Shown: in pieces, positions 18,714-26,864 of the stretch
Layout: each line of letters opens with the position of its first letter
Position numbering within the stretch: position 1 is the stretch's first letter
Assembly (NCBI GenBank): GCA_965657335.1
Contig: CBFHOH010000022.1
Span: forward strand, 12,267 to 76,266
Length of the DNA stretch: 64,000 nucleotides
Origin: UBA4582 sp965657335
GTDB lineage: Bacteria > Pseudomonadota > Gammaproteobacteria > Pseudomonadales > Azotimanducaceae
Reading direction: 5' to 3'
Translations under genes and position numbers: made by a program
The notes under the pieces: model-generated
Seen by the model: the letters and a program-made list of their open reading frames with translations, nothing else
Told to the model about the DNA's origin: nothing
Databases searched by the model: none

Positions 18714-19086
18714 AGGCTAATTTGTACCGCATTTGTCTATCTAACCCCGCAAGCCAGACCGAAAACAGACCATGCCTGATGCGCTTGCCTGATCTCCTGT
18801 TGCAGGTGACACTGTAATCGCCAAGGGAAACACAAGATTTTGCCACATGGAGGCAAGCATACTTTTTGGGTACATAGCCGTCGGGGATAAAAGTTTAACG
18901 GCGGATGATATCCAGATAACTTTAATCCTAAGACCCTTTGCGAATTGCCTCCAATTGAAGGACAATACGCGTTCTTTGAGTAGCGGCATTGCCCAACAGG
19001 CGGCACCGCGATATCGGTGGTTCGGTTTCGAGCCAGAGTCCGAAATTCTGACCGATCGAAAAGGTCCTACTCAACACAAGCTTAAT
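18714..19086. other. Intergenic region upstream of tRNA-Arg
   Basis: About 370 bases. A minus-strand frame ending at 18741 gives some protein-like residues but lacks a convincing start or family, and the longest frames on both strands run into the tRNA gene, a well-known source of false proteins. I see no other structured element; the tRNA promoter must lie in its last 60 bases. Confidence 0.4.
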
Positions 19087-19163
19087 GCGCCCATAGCTCA
19101 GCTGGATAGAGCACCAGGCTTCGAACCTGGGTGTCGGGAGTTCGAATCTCTCTGGGCGCGCCA
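19087..19163 (+). tRNA. tRNA-Arg, anticodon UCG
   Basis: A 77-base tRNA with all arms. Acceptor GCGCCCA (19087-19093) pairs with TGGGCGC (19153-19159), discriminator G, and CCA is encoded at 19161-19163. The D arm is GCTC/GAGC, the anticodon stem CCAGG/CCTGG with loop CTTCGAA, giving anticodon TCG (Arg, CGA codons), and the T loop is TTCGAAT. It is followed immediately by its own terminator. Confidence 0.97.
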
Positions 19164-19170
19164 ACAAAAA

Positions 19171-19198
19171 AGCCGACTTATCGTCGGCTTTTCTTTTT
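19171..19198 (+). terminator. Rho-independent terminator after tRNA-Arg
   Basis: AGCCGAC (19171-19177) and GTCGGCT (19183-19189) form a seven-pair stem around TTATC, extended by A-T pairs and followed by TTTTCTTTTT. It lies eight bases after the tRNA CCA end. Confidence 0.92.
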
Positions 19199-19362
19199 CC
19201 TTATTTGGCTAACCGTTGTACGAAACAAGCGCAAGCCTACTAGCTCTCTTCTTTTATCGTCAGCCGAGAAGCAATTCATCTCCAGCGTATAGTATGAATA
19301 TCGTGCCAACGCGTACAGACCCAGAATTGTATAGCGGTATCAATAAGTGAGCTGGAGTCGAC

Positions 19363-20643
19363 TTAGCCGCTTATTGTTAAGTCAGTTTCTTGAGCCTGTA
19401 TCTGGTCAAGTATCGGTAACAGGTATGTCTTGAACGCTGCCGGATTTTCACTCATTGGAAAGTGACCAACATCTTCCATCACTTTGAAGCTGGACCCGGG
19501 AATTGCTAGGTGCGCCGCCTCCCCTAATTCAGCGGTGCCGCTACAGTCATATTCACCAGACAGGATATGAACGCCAACCTTGTTGGTATCGATCTCAGCA
19601 GCCGTGGTTCTCAGATCGTAATCCTCAAGATAGTAGAATAGGTCGCCCAGAAAAACTGGCGGCCAACCACTGGCATAAATAAAACTCGTTTCTTTTCGAT
19701 AGCGTTTAGGCGACGCCGGAGACATCAGCCCGTCCATTAGGCGAGCCTTGTATTCGCTACTCACCTGAGGGTGCCAGAGTTCAGTGTTGTGTTCCATGGC
19801 ACCAGGAATCTCAAGCGCACCCTCAATAGAGATCACCGCACGAAAGTCATCGGCATGCTTGTGCGCTAAATCCAGCGCCAGCAGTCCCCCGACCGAGCAC
19901 CCCATGAACACCGGGTTGTGCAGTTCAAGCGCGCTGCTTAATGCCAGTGGCACGGACCGGAGAAACTCCCCCCTCAAGAGATATTGCTCGTTCCACCATG
20001 CCTGTTCGACGGGCGGTAAAGATTTACCGTGACAGGGCAGATCATACGCGATCAATCTGAACCGACTCGTAATCTCAGGCATTTCGAAAAGATGTCGCCA
20101 CTGACTACCATGGCAGCCTGCTGTATGTTGAAGCAATAGCGGGATACCTTCCCCCGCTTCTTCAAAATAGATACGGTGCTTGTAGCCTCCCAGTGTTAGA
20201 TGGACATATTTTCCCACTGGGGCGTCAAACACAGCGTCGGCTCGCATATCATGCGCCATGGGTGTGTCTTCGACGCTGTGCTTAGGTCGCAACAACTCTA
20301 TCGCCCTAGCCATCGCGGGATAATACTGGGCCCCAACTACCGGATCACATTTTCTTGCCAATCCTTGACCCTGCATGATGTTCGCTATCAGGTCGTTGTT
20401 AAAACGCGTTGGCTTTGCCGCCAGCACCTTTGCCCACACAGCGTCACTGCCAGAGAATTTAATGATTCCTGCGGGATGCTTAATTACTGTTTCAGGCTGT
20501 CCTGCACTAACACCGAAAGATAATTCTCGGTCACCCACTGCAATAGTGACGCCGCCATTCCAGTGTCTTGCTGCGAGCATGAATTCGTTGTCCTCGTAAC
20601 ATAGCGCAGCCCATTCTTTCGCTTCCGGAAGATTTGTGTTCAT
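19363..20643 (-). CDS. Alpha/beta hydrolase with N-terminal SCP2-like domain
   Basis: A 426-residue protein in two parts. Residues about 1-130 resemble a sterol carrier protein 2-like domain (GVTIAVGDRELSFGVSAG, then IKFSGSDAVWAKVLAAKP). From about residue 155 comes an alpha/beta hydrolase: oxyanion loop region LLQHTAGCHGSQW, nucleophile in GCSVGGL, acid in SGEYDCSG and histidine in VGHFPMSENP. SCP2 domains bind hydrophobic ligands, so a lipid or sterol-like ester is a sensible substrate guess. Starts at 20673, 20658 or 20643 are all in frame with weak ribosome sites; I chose 20643 because the homologous part begins just after it. Not clearly in an operon. Confidence 0.75.
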   Translation of the reverse strand: MNTNLPEAKEWAALCYEDNEFMLAARHWNGGVTIAVGDRELSFGVSAGQPETVIKHPAGIIKFSGSDAVWAKVLAAKPTRFNNDLIANIMQGQGLARKCDPVVGAQYYPAMARAIELLRPKHSVEDTPMAHDMRADAVFDAPVGKYVHLTLGGYKHRIYFEEAGEGIPLLLQHTAGCHGSQWRHLFEMPEITSRFRLIAYDLPCHGKSLPPVEQAWWNEQYLLRGEFLRSVPLALSSALELHNPVFMGCSVGGLLALDLAHKHADDFRAVISIEGALEIPGAMEHNTELWHPQVSSEYKARLMDGLMSPASPKRYRKETSFIYASGWPPVFLGDLFYYLEDYDLRTTAAEIDTNKVGVHILSGEYDCSGTAELGEAAHLAIPGSSFKVMEDVGHFPMSENPAAFKTYLLPILDQIQAQETDLTISG

Positions 20644-20707
20644 TTGCAAAACCCGCATATAAAAATAATCCAAACCACGACAATAACTAACACCTGAAAA
20701 TCTGCCA

Positions 20708-20725
20708 ACTTTACACCGGTAAAGT
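20708..20725. repeat. Short perfect inverted repeat
   Basis: ACTTTAC (20708-20714), loop ACCG, GTAAAGT (20719-20725). It lies between the DUF2058 gene and the hydrolase start, both on the minus strand. Without a T-run it is a weak terminator; it could be an operator or an mRNA stem. Confidence 0.6.
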
Positions 20726-20742
20726 CACATTAAGTTAAACCG

Positions 20743-21306
20743 CTACCACTCAAGGTCATCTGGAATTTGGAAGTCCTTGTAGGGATCGTCCTCATCGACA
20801 ACATCTTTAGCACGGTCATGAAGATAGAGAATCACTTGGTCTTTTGTATCTGGAATTCTGTCAGCGATGCGTTGTGCAACTATTTCTGGCACTAAATCGT
20901 AGTGGTCATCAATTTTAACGATGGCGAGAAAACCCTTATTAAGCTGCGCTTTATTTTGTGCTGAGACATACAACTTCTTTACTTTTTTCCCTTCAGTAAA
21001 ATTGTATTCCGTGTCGCCCTTCTCTCTTTGACTGTTACGCTGAACAAGCTGCTTTATTTGTGCACGTAATTCTTTCACGATGACCGCCTGTTGAAGTGCC
21101 TCATTTCGCTCTCGGTCTTTGGCTTGCTTTTGAGCGATTTCAGCCTCCGCAGCAGCCCTGATTTCATCGACCTCAACCCCGGCTTTTACTCGCATCTCTT
21201 GACGGTGAATGCCTTTCTGCGCCTTCTTCAGCTGCTTATCTGTCACCAGACCTGCATGCCTCAGTTGGTCTTGAAGGGATCCTCCCGATTTCTTTTTCTT
21301 CGCCAC
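20743..21306 (-). CDS. DUF2058 family protein (YaiL-like)
   Basis: A 187-residue DUF2058 protein. It starts MAKKKKSGGSLQDQLRHAGL, the near-invariant N-terminus of this family, runs through a charged helical middle (residues about 25-90, probably coiled coil) and ends with KIDDHYDLVPEIVAQRIADR and an acidic tail. Family members are widespread in gammaproteobacteria and often labelled nucleoprotein or polysaccharide-associated; their function is not established. The lysine-rich start suggests nucleic-acid contact, which is inference. Confidence 0.9.
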   Translation of the reverse strand: MAKKKKSGGSLQDQLRHAGLVTDKQLKKAQKGIHRQEMRVKAGVEVDEIRAAAEAEIAQKQAKDRERNEALQQAVIVKELRAQIKQLVQRNSQREKGDTEYNFTEGKKVKKLYVSAQNKAQLNKGFLAIVKIDDHYDLVPEIVAQRIADRIPDTKDQVILYLHDRAKDVVDEDDPYKDFQIPDDLEW

Positions 21307-21491
21307 AACGCACTCACTTTCAAATAAAGGAATTGTACCGATTCGTTGCCCCGATGCGAGTTTAATTCGCTGACCTTTCTTCCTGTTGAGTATTCACCGC
21401 TTTACCGACTCGGATCTCAACAGCTACACTGCTACTCAGCATCCCCAAACTTGACAGAGAAAACAACTCAAACACGAAAGGAATACATATT

Positions 21492-22674
21492 ATGGCCGGT
21501 CCACTGGATGGTTATCGCATACTTGATTTGACAACCGTAATATCCGGGCCCTTTGCAACGATGCTGCTAGCGGATCAAGGCGCCGACGTGATTAAGGTCG
21601 AGTCAGTCTCAAACCCCGATCATGCAAGAGGCGCCGGATTTGGGGCTTCTCAATTCACAGCAACCTTTCTAAATAACAACAGGAACAAGCGTGGTGTCAC
21701 TCTCGACCTTAAATACCGAGGGAAAGAGCGCTCTGCTGTCATTGGCAGAGACCGCGGACGTGTTTATTCAGAACTTTAGACCAGGCGTTGTCGAACGGTT
21801 GGGTATTGGCGAAGAAGACGTGCGAGCAGTAAATCCCGAGGTCATTTATGTGTCTATCAGCGGCTTCGGTGAAGACGGTCCTTTGTCACACAAACCTGTA
21901 TACGACCCTATTATTCAGGCAATCAGCAGCCTAGCCACAATACAGGGTGGGTCAGACGAGGCAAGACCTCGCTTAGTGAGGACCATTTTACCGGACAAGC
22001 TAACGGGGATGACAACAGCACAAGCAATTTCTTCAGCACTGGTCGCTAAGGAGAAAACGGGTAAAGGTCAGCATATTCGTGTCTCGATGATTGACGCTGT
22101 CGTCGCCTTTTTATGGTCGTCAGACATGGGTGGCCAAACCTTTGTTGGAAAGGAGGTCAGCACGCAGAGAGCGGCAACGTTCATAGATCTTATTTACGAA
22201 ACTAAAACTGGCTACATCAGTGTGTCTGCAATGGCTAACAAACAATGGCATGCCCTTTGTAACGCGGTAGGACATCCAGAATGGTTAGAAGATGAACGGT
22301 TCATGACCCCGGCACTGCGGGACCGTAACGCCGATGAAAGGCTCAATATGACACAAACCGCCTTACTCGAAAAAACTGCGGAAGCGTGGCTTGAGATACT
22401 CGATGACGCCGGTGTTCCATGCGCGCCGGTGCTCACACGAAAGGAGATGATCCACCACCCTCAGGTTCAGTCAAACGAGTTGATTATTGAAACCGAACAT
22501 CCGGTTGCGGGGAATATCAGACAAACCAGACCAGCGGCTCGCTTCAGCCTAACAACACCTGAGCTTCGAATGGGGGCACCCTTACACGGCCAACACAATG
22601 AGGAGATCTTCGCGGAAATAGGCATCACGCCCGAGCAACAGGCAAAATTACGTGCCAAAGGCATCATTTCTTAA
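21492..22674 (+). pseudogene. CaiB/BaiF CoA-transferase with a one-base frameshift
   Basis: Two overlapping frames together make one class III CoA-transferase. The first (from ATG 21492) covers PLDGYRILDLTTVISGPFAT to GVTLDLK; the second resumes at TEGKSALLSLAETADVFIQN and runs to 22674. Removing one base near 21714 (a T after CTTAAA) restores a 393-residue protein of normal length and continuous homology. The catalytic aspartate is probably in LPDKLTGM. The rest is undamaged: no other stops, family motifs intact to the end. That points to a recent mutation or to a sequencing or assembly error rather than old decay. The intact enzyme would transfer CoA between organic acids. Confidence 0.88.
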
Positions 22675-22724
22675 CGGCTTCTGAACACCAACGCCCAATA
22701 AAACCATTGCACGGTCACATGGCG

Positions 22725-23330
22725 CTACTGCAGCGTGATGAGCGGCTCATCAAGGAGCCGCGACTTTGATGAAAATTGTCTTTTCAGGAATGCCATCTGA
22801 TCACCCAGTATCCTTCCACTGTGGGTCAAAGCAAGGTATTCCGCATGGTTCGGCATAAAAGGTAAGGCTAGCAATTCCATGCCCGACTCCGCCAATAACG
22901 TGTTGCCCTTTCTCGCGTTACACCGTTTGCAAGATGTGACAACATTCGTCCAGAGGTCGCGCCCGCCACGAGATAGAGGATGCACGTGGTCGCGACTCAG
23001 ATCGCTTTCCTTGAAACCTTTACCACAGTACATACAAACGTTTTGGTCGCGCCGAAACAAGGCTCGATTAGTCAGCGGCGGGGACTTTTTCCCCGAGACG
23101 TGGACTTTACCCCGGCAGGCGATAATGCTACTTAACTGGACCAAGGTCTGATTACCTGTGACACGGGAAAATCCGCCGCGAACTTCCATCACTTCCTCAC
23201 CATAGGTCCAGGTCACCATTTCCCTCGCGTGGAGACAAACGGCTTCTTGCCAGCTCAACCACTCTACGGGTGTACCGGCCGTATTGATTCTGAGTATCTT
23301 CAAATTCAACTCGTGACCGTTAAGTTCCAT
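22725..23330 (-). CDS. HNH endonuclease family protein
   Basis: A 201-residue protein whose C-terminal half is an HNH nuclease domain with two zinc-ribbon pairs: CMYCGKGF and CKRCNARKGN, and the metal motif RDHVHPLSRGG between them. ATG 23330 is preceded by GAGAGGGTG, a good ribosome site; a longer frame to 23417 is unlikely. Standalone HNH proteins of this size are common chromosomal genes in aquatic gammaproteobacteria, and their role (repair, restriction, or other) is not known. No methylase, phage or toxin partner is adjacent. Confidence 0.87.
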   Translation of the reverse strand: MELNGHELNLKILRINTAGTPVEWLSWQEAVCLHAREMVTWTYGEEVMEVRGGFSRVTGNQTLVQLSSIIACRGKVHVSGKKSPPLTNRALFRRDQNVCMYCGKGFKESDLSRDHVHPLSRGGRDLWTNVVTSCKRCNARKGNTLLAESGMELLALPFMPNHAEYLALTHSGRILGDQMAFLKRQFSSKSRLLDEPLITLQ

Positions 23331-23574
23331 ATCACCCTCTCGCTCGTAAATTAGGTTTGGCGTTTTCTCGGCGAAATCACAACACCATGGGATTATATTA
23401 GCGATGCAAACCAACAAATCAACCCCTGACCCTCCTTTATGGAATAGGAAAATCTAAGACGCAGGATAATCGCTGAGGGAAGAACGGAATCAGGTTGAAA
23501 AATCGCGTAGAATACACATCGAACAAGCGGCATTGTGAACACACACCAAACAAGAGCTTCTGGCAAGAACCGAT

Positions 23575-24306
23575 ATGAAAAAAGAAGATAAGGTCTACTC
23601 TGAACCAAGAGCGAAAGTTGACGCGTTTGAATTCGACGGTCAAGTCGCGGATGTGTTTGAGAATATGATTTCACGCTCGGTACCGGGATATCCACTTTTG
23701 CTTGATTTACTCGAAGTGCTGACAGAGCAATTCGCGCAGTCAAATACTAACTGCTACGATCTTGGATGCTCTCTGGGAGCTTCGACTCTGCGTATCCGTC
23801 AGCACTTACCACCATCCTGCCACATCATCGGTGTTGACACTTCGCCGTCGATGGTCGAGCGTTGTAAAAACAATATTGCTCGAGATCATAGTAGCGCCAC
23901 GGCAGAAATTCGTTTGCAATCGCTTCAGGAAACCAAAATCGAAAACGCGTCAATCGTCGCATTGAACTACACATTACAATTTGTACCCGACACAGAAAGA
24001 CTAGAGATATTGAAGCGTATCGCCCAAGGATTAGTGCCTGGCGGCGTACTCATTTTATCTGAAAAAATTCGTTTTGAAGATGAGGTGACACAGCAGGCTA
24101 CGACAGAATTACATCATGCATTTAAGAAACATCAAGGCTACTCGGATCTTGAAATTGCGCAAAAACGCGCTTCGCTGGAAAACGTGTTGGTGCCCAATAC
24201 CCTGAGACAGCACAAAAAGCGCCTGCGCGACGCCGGCTTCGTTTCAATTGACATGTTTCTAAAGTGCTTCAATTTCATTTCGCTGGTAGCAATCAAACCA
24301 AGTTGA
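23575..24306 (+). CDS. cmoA: Carboxy-S-adenosyl-L-methionine synthase
   Basis: A 243-residue SAM-fold enzyme that converts SAM plus prephenate to carboxy-SAM, the donor used by CmoB to make 5-oxyacetyluridine at tRNA wobble position 34. The N-terminus (DKVYSEPRAKVDAFEFDGQVADVF) and the SAM loop DLGCSLGASTL near residue 62 are family signatures, followed by GVDTSPSMVERC and LNYTLQFVP. The length matches E. coli CmoA. cmoB lies downstream with an unrelated gene in between, 23 bases after the stop. Confidence 0.96.
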   Translation: MKKEDKVYSEPRAKVDAFEFDGQVADVFENMISRSVPGYPLLLDLLEVLTEQFAQSNTNCYDLGCSLGASTLRIRQHLPPSCHIIGVDTSPSMVERCKNNIARDHSSATAEIRLQSLQETKIENASIVALNYTLQFVPDTERLEILKRIAQGLVPGGVLILSEKIRFEDEVTQQATTELHHAFKKHQGYSDLEIAQKRASLENVLVPNTLRQHKKRLRDAGFVSIDMFLKCFNFISLVAIKPS

Positions 24307-24329
24307 TCGGATATTAAACTGGAAGACCT

Positions 24330-24938
24330 ATGAGTTCTTACCTAACGAAGGCAGAATTTCAAGCACTCCGACTGCGACTGGAGGCCGGTAATGCGCGTCT
24401 AAAAGTCCCAAAGTATGTCGCGCGCCGGTTTTTCCATCGTGTGTCTAATAAGGACGTCGTCTCCGTTGCAAAAGCTTCAGTGCTGCCAAAAAAACTCTGC
24501 ATATTTTTACTCCATGGTGCATCACTCAGCCTGTTTATTGTTGGCCTCGGGCTTGTGTTTATTGAATTTGAATCGCGGGCGGCGGCAGCAATTCCTGCAC
24601 TGGGTGTTTTCTGGGCCATACTGACGATACTCACTTCAGATAAAGGTAATCACTGGATAGGCCATGCCGGATTATTGTTATCGCTGGCCACACTGCTTTT
24701 ATTACCCTTTTCCTATAGTTATCCCATCGCACTGACAGGCACGTCAATCTGGATAAGTCGGTGCATCTACTCGTTGTCGCAATTCTGGCTTGAACAGCTG
24801 CTGATGGATTCTTATGACGCTTTTGAAATGATGGTTGAGCACATTGAAATTGAAGAAACCGAAATTGAAGAAACCGAAATTGAAGAAACTGAAATTGAAG
24901 ACACCCGACAGTCAAACCCTCAGCAACAGCTACCATAG
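24330..24938 (+). CDS. Unrecognised membrane protein with acidic repeat tail, between cmoA and cmoB
   Basis: A 202-residue protein I do not recognise. The first 50 residues are basic and soluble, then come about four hydrophobic segments (roughly 55-75, 83-98, 108-130 and 132-150). The C-terminus is an acidic low-complexity tail made of four EIEET-type pentapeptides encoded by a perfect-period 15-base repeat. It starts 23 bases after cmoA and ends 12 bases before cmoB, so all three are surely co-transcribed. Nothing in the sequence links it to tRNA modification; it may be a lineage-specific insertion in the operon. Topology would leave both ends on the cytoplasmic side if four segments are correct. 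Confidence 0.7.
   Translation: MSSYLTKAEFQALRLRLEAGNARLKVPKYVARRFFHRVSNKDVVSVAKASVLPKKLCIFLLHGASLSLFIVGLGLVFIEFESRAAAAIPALGVFWAILTILTSDKGNHWIGHAGLLLSLATLLLLPFSYSYPIALTGTSIWISRCIYSLSQFWLEQLLMDSYDAFEMMVEHIEIEETEIEETEIEETEIEDTRQSNPQQQLP
24846..24905 (+). repeat. Coding tandem repeat, four 15-base units
   Basis: Units at 24846, 24861, 24876 and 24891 read GAAATTGAAGAAACC with single changes in the last two. Each encodes EIEET (the last EIEDT). The period is a multiple of three, so copy-number change would lengthen or shorten the acidic tail without breaking the frame. Confidence 0.95.
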
Positions 24939-24950
24939 CGATTAATTCTC

Positions 24951-25937
24951 ATGGCCATTTCAGTCTTCGACACATTCTTTGAAAAATTTATTGAGACGAC
25001 CCGCGGGTCCGAGCTGGAACAGTTTCATAGCGCACTGGCGACGCGACTTGAGTCGCATTTCTTCAGCAAACGACATGGTCGCAAAACTGAATGGGATGAC
25101 GCGCTCGCTGCACTACCTGAAATCGAGACACGCAAAATCAAACTTGATCAGGACCTTATTCAGATTGGCGAAAAATCAGACTTAACCATCCTGCCAGAGG
25201 ATTTTAAGACTCAACTCAAAGGTTTTATGCCGTGGCGCAAGGGGCCCTACGATCTTTTTGGCACCAACATCAATACAGAGTGGCGGTCCGACTGGAAATG
25301 GCAAAGGATCGTTCCACACCTTTCCCCCTTACAAGACAAACAGGTGCTAGACATCGGATGTGGTAATGGCTACCACCTATTTCGCATGCTTGGCTCCGGC
25401 GCAAAACTGGCACTTGGGATTGATCCAACGCTGTTGTTTTTTTATCAGTTTCAATTGATCAATCGCTTTCTTCCGGACTTGCCTATTCATTTACTTCCTC
25501 TTCGAGGAGAGCATCTACCGGCCTTTGGGTTATTCGATACCGTGTTCTCACTAGGTGTGCTTTACCACCGGCGCAACCCGATAGACCATCTCAGCGAGCT
25601 CTCGGGCTTCCTCAACAGCGGGGGGGAAGTTGTTCTCGAGACACTTGTTGTTGACGGAGATGCTAATACCGTACTGGTGCCAAAGGACAGATATGCAAAG
25701 ATGTCCAATGTGTGGTTTCTGCCCAGCCCGGCAGCACTACTTGTTTGGATGTCTCGCGCAGGTTTCAAGAACGCACGTATCGTTGATATCAACCAAACGT
25801 CTATCGAGGAACAACGCGCAACAGAGTGGATGACTTTCCACTCTCTTACAGATTTCCTCGACCCATCAGACAGCAATCGAACTTTCGAGGGTTATCCAGC
25901 ACCGAAAAGAGCGCTTGTGATCGCCGAAAAGCCCTAA
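24951..25937 (+). CDS. cmoB: tRNA U34 carboxymethyltransferase
   Basis: A 328-residue class I methyltransferase-fold enzyme. It uses carboxy-SAM from CmoA to carboxymethylate 5-hydroxyuridine at position 34 of several tRNAs, extending wobble decoding. Family signatures are LKGFMPWRKGPYDLFG, TEWRSDWKW, the SAM loop VLDIGCGNGYH near residue 130 and GVLYHRRNPIDHL. Length agrees with E. coli CmoB. It closes the cmoA operon; no clear terminator follows, and the opposing rluA gene ends 128 bases later. Confidence 0.96.
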   Translation: MAISVFDTFFEKFIETTRGSELEQFHSALATRLESHFFSKRHGRKTEWDDALAALPEIETRKIKLDQDLIQIGEKSDLTILPEDFKTQLKGFMPWRKGPYDLFGTNINTEWRSDWKWQRIVPHLSPLQDKQVLDIGCGNGYHLFRMLGSGAKLALGIDPTLLFFYQFQLINRFLPDLPIHLLPLRGEHLPAFGLFDTVFSLGVLYHRRNPIDHLSELSGFLNSGGEVVLETLVVDGDANTVLVPKDRYAKMSNVWFLPSPAALLVWMSRAGFKNARIVDINQTSIEEQRATEWMTFHSLTDFLDPSDSNRTFEGYPAPKRALVIAEKP

Positions 25938-26065
25938 CCTTTCGATTGCGCGTTCGATTCGGTCTATTGCGCCGATTTTCTGAGTATCGCTGACCGGATA
26001 ACAAAGCTCACGGCTCAACAAACTCTTCACATCGAACGCCGATGCCAATATCAATACCGACAAAA

Positions 26066-26722
26066 CTAAAATGCACCTTCGTCTTCAAAGGAAACATCTT
26101 CATGGGTGAACGGATGTTCGAACGCTAGATAACGCGCATGAAGAAGTAATCTATCCGAGGCCGCAAAAGCGGCCTCATGTGCGTAAAGGTCGCAGCCTAG
26201 GATCGGGTGACCAATACTTGCCAAATGGATTCGCAATTGGTGACTTCTTCCGGTTTCGGGTTTTAGCAACAATCGTGTCGAATTTGGCAACCTGTCGTGC
26301 ACATAGAATTTGGTAGAAGAGGCTTTGCCTACTAATCGGTCAATTCGCTGGCGCGGCCTACGTTCCCAATCAGCAGCAATAGGCAGCGCAATCACGCCCA
26401 TATCGTGCCTAATGCAGCCATGCACTACTGCGGTGTATTCTTTCGTGACACGACGTTCACGAAAAAATCGATTTAATTCCTTTACCGCATGACGACTGAG
26501 CGCCAACACAAGCAAACCCGAGGTATCCAGATCAAGCCGATGAACAATGACAGCCTCAGGAAAACTTGACCTCACTCTTTGTAATACCGAGTCTTTCACG
26601 ATTCGCCCAGGCACTGAGAGTAGTCCGGCTGGTTTACTCACAATCAGAATGTGTTCGTCGCTGTGCAGAATTCTGATCTCTTCTTCACAGGGCGGCGGTA
26701 TGTGTCGGGTGTAACGGTCCAT
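26066..26722 (-). CDS. rluA: RluA-family pseudouridine synthase
   Basis: A 218-residue pseudouridine synthase without an S4 domain, the size of E. coli RluA, which modifies U746 of 23S rRNA and U32 of some tRNAs. The catalytic aspartate is in VHRLDLDTSGLLVLA; other shared segments are VSKPAGLLSVPGR, LKPETGRSHQLRIH and GHPILGCDLYA. The SVPGR wording after the first motif is typical of RluA rather than RluC or RluD. It is divergent from the downstream hydrolase gene. Confidence 0.88.
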   Translation of the reverse strand: MDRYTRHIPPPCEEEIRILHSDEHILIVSKPAGLLSVPGRIVKDSVLQRVRSSFPEAVIVHRLDLDTSGLLVLALSRHAVKELNRFFRERRVTKEYTAVVHGCIRHDMGVIALPIAADWERRPRQRIDRLVGKASSTKFYVHDRLPNSTRLLLKPETGRSHQLRIHLASIGHPILGCDLYAHEAAFAASDRLLLHARYLAFEHPFTHEDVSFEDEGAF

Positions 26723-26864
26723 GAATATCTAAACATTCCTACTTCGAGTTGTCGTATAGTGCCAAAACTCACACTAACATGGCTAACTTACGAGCGCCTT
26801 GTATTAAAATTCATTCCACTTAGTGGCAAGATGTTTAGAACTTGGCCCAACAACCGGATTTTCA

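Noticed and set aside
18928..19212. Open frames covering tRNA-Arg on both strands (for example one with RFELPTPRFEAW)
   Set aside because: These are the familiar false proteins read through tRNA genes; the tRNA structure is complete.
22725..23330. HNH gene as part of a defence or mobile element
   Set aside because: No restriction, phage, toxin or recombinase neighbours; flanks are housekeeping or metabolic genes.
24631..24936. Minus-strand 101-codon frame with repeated QFLQF-type residues
   Set aside because: It is the mirror of the coding 15-base repeat in the gene on the plus strand.
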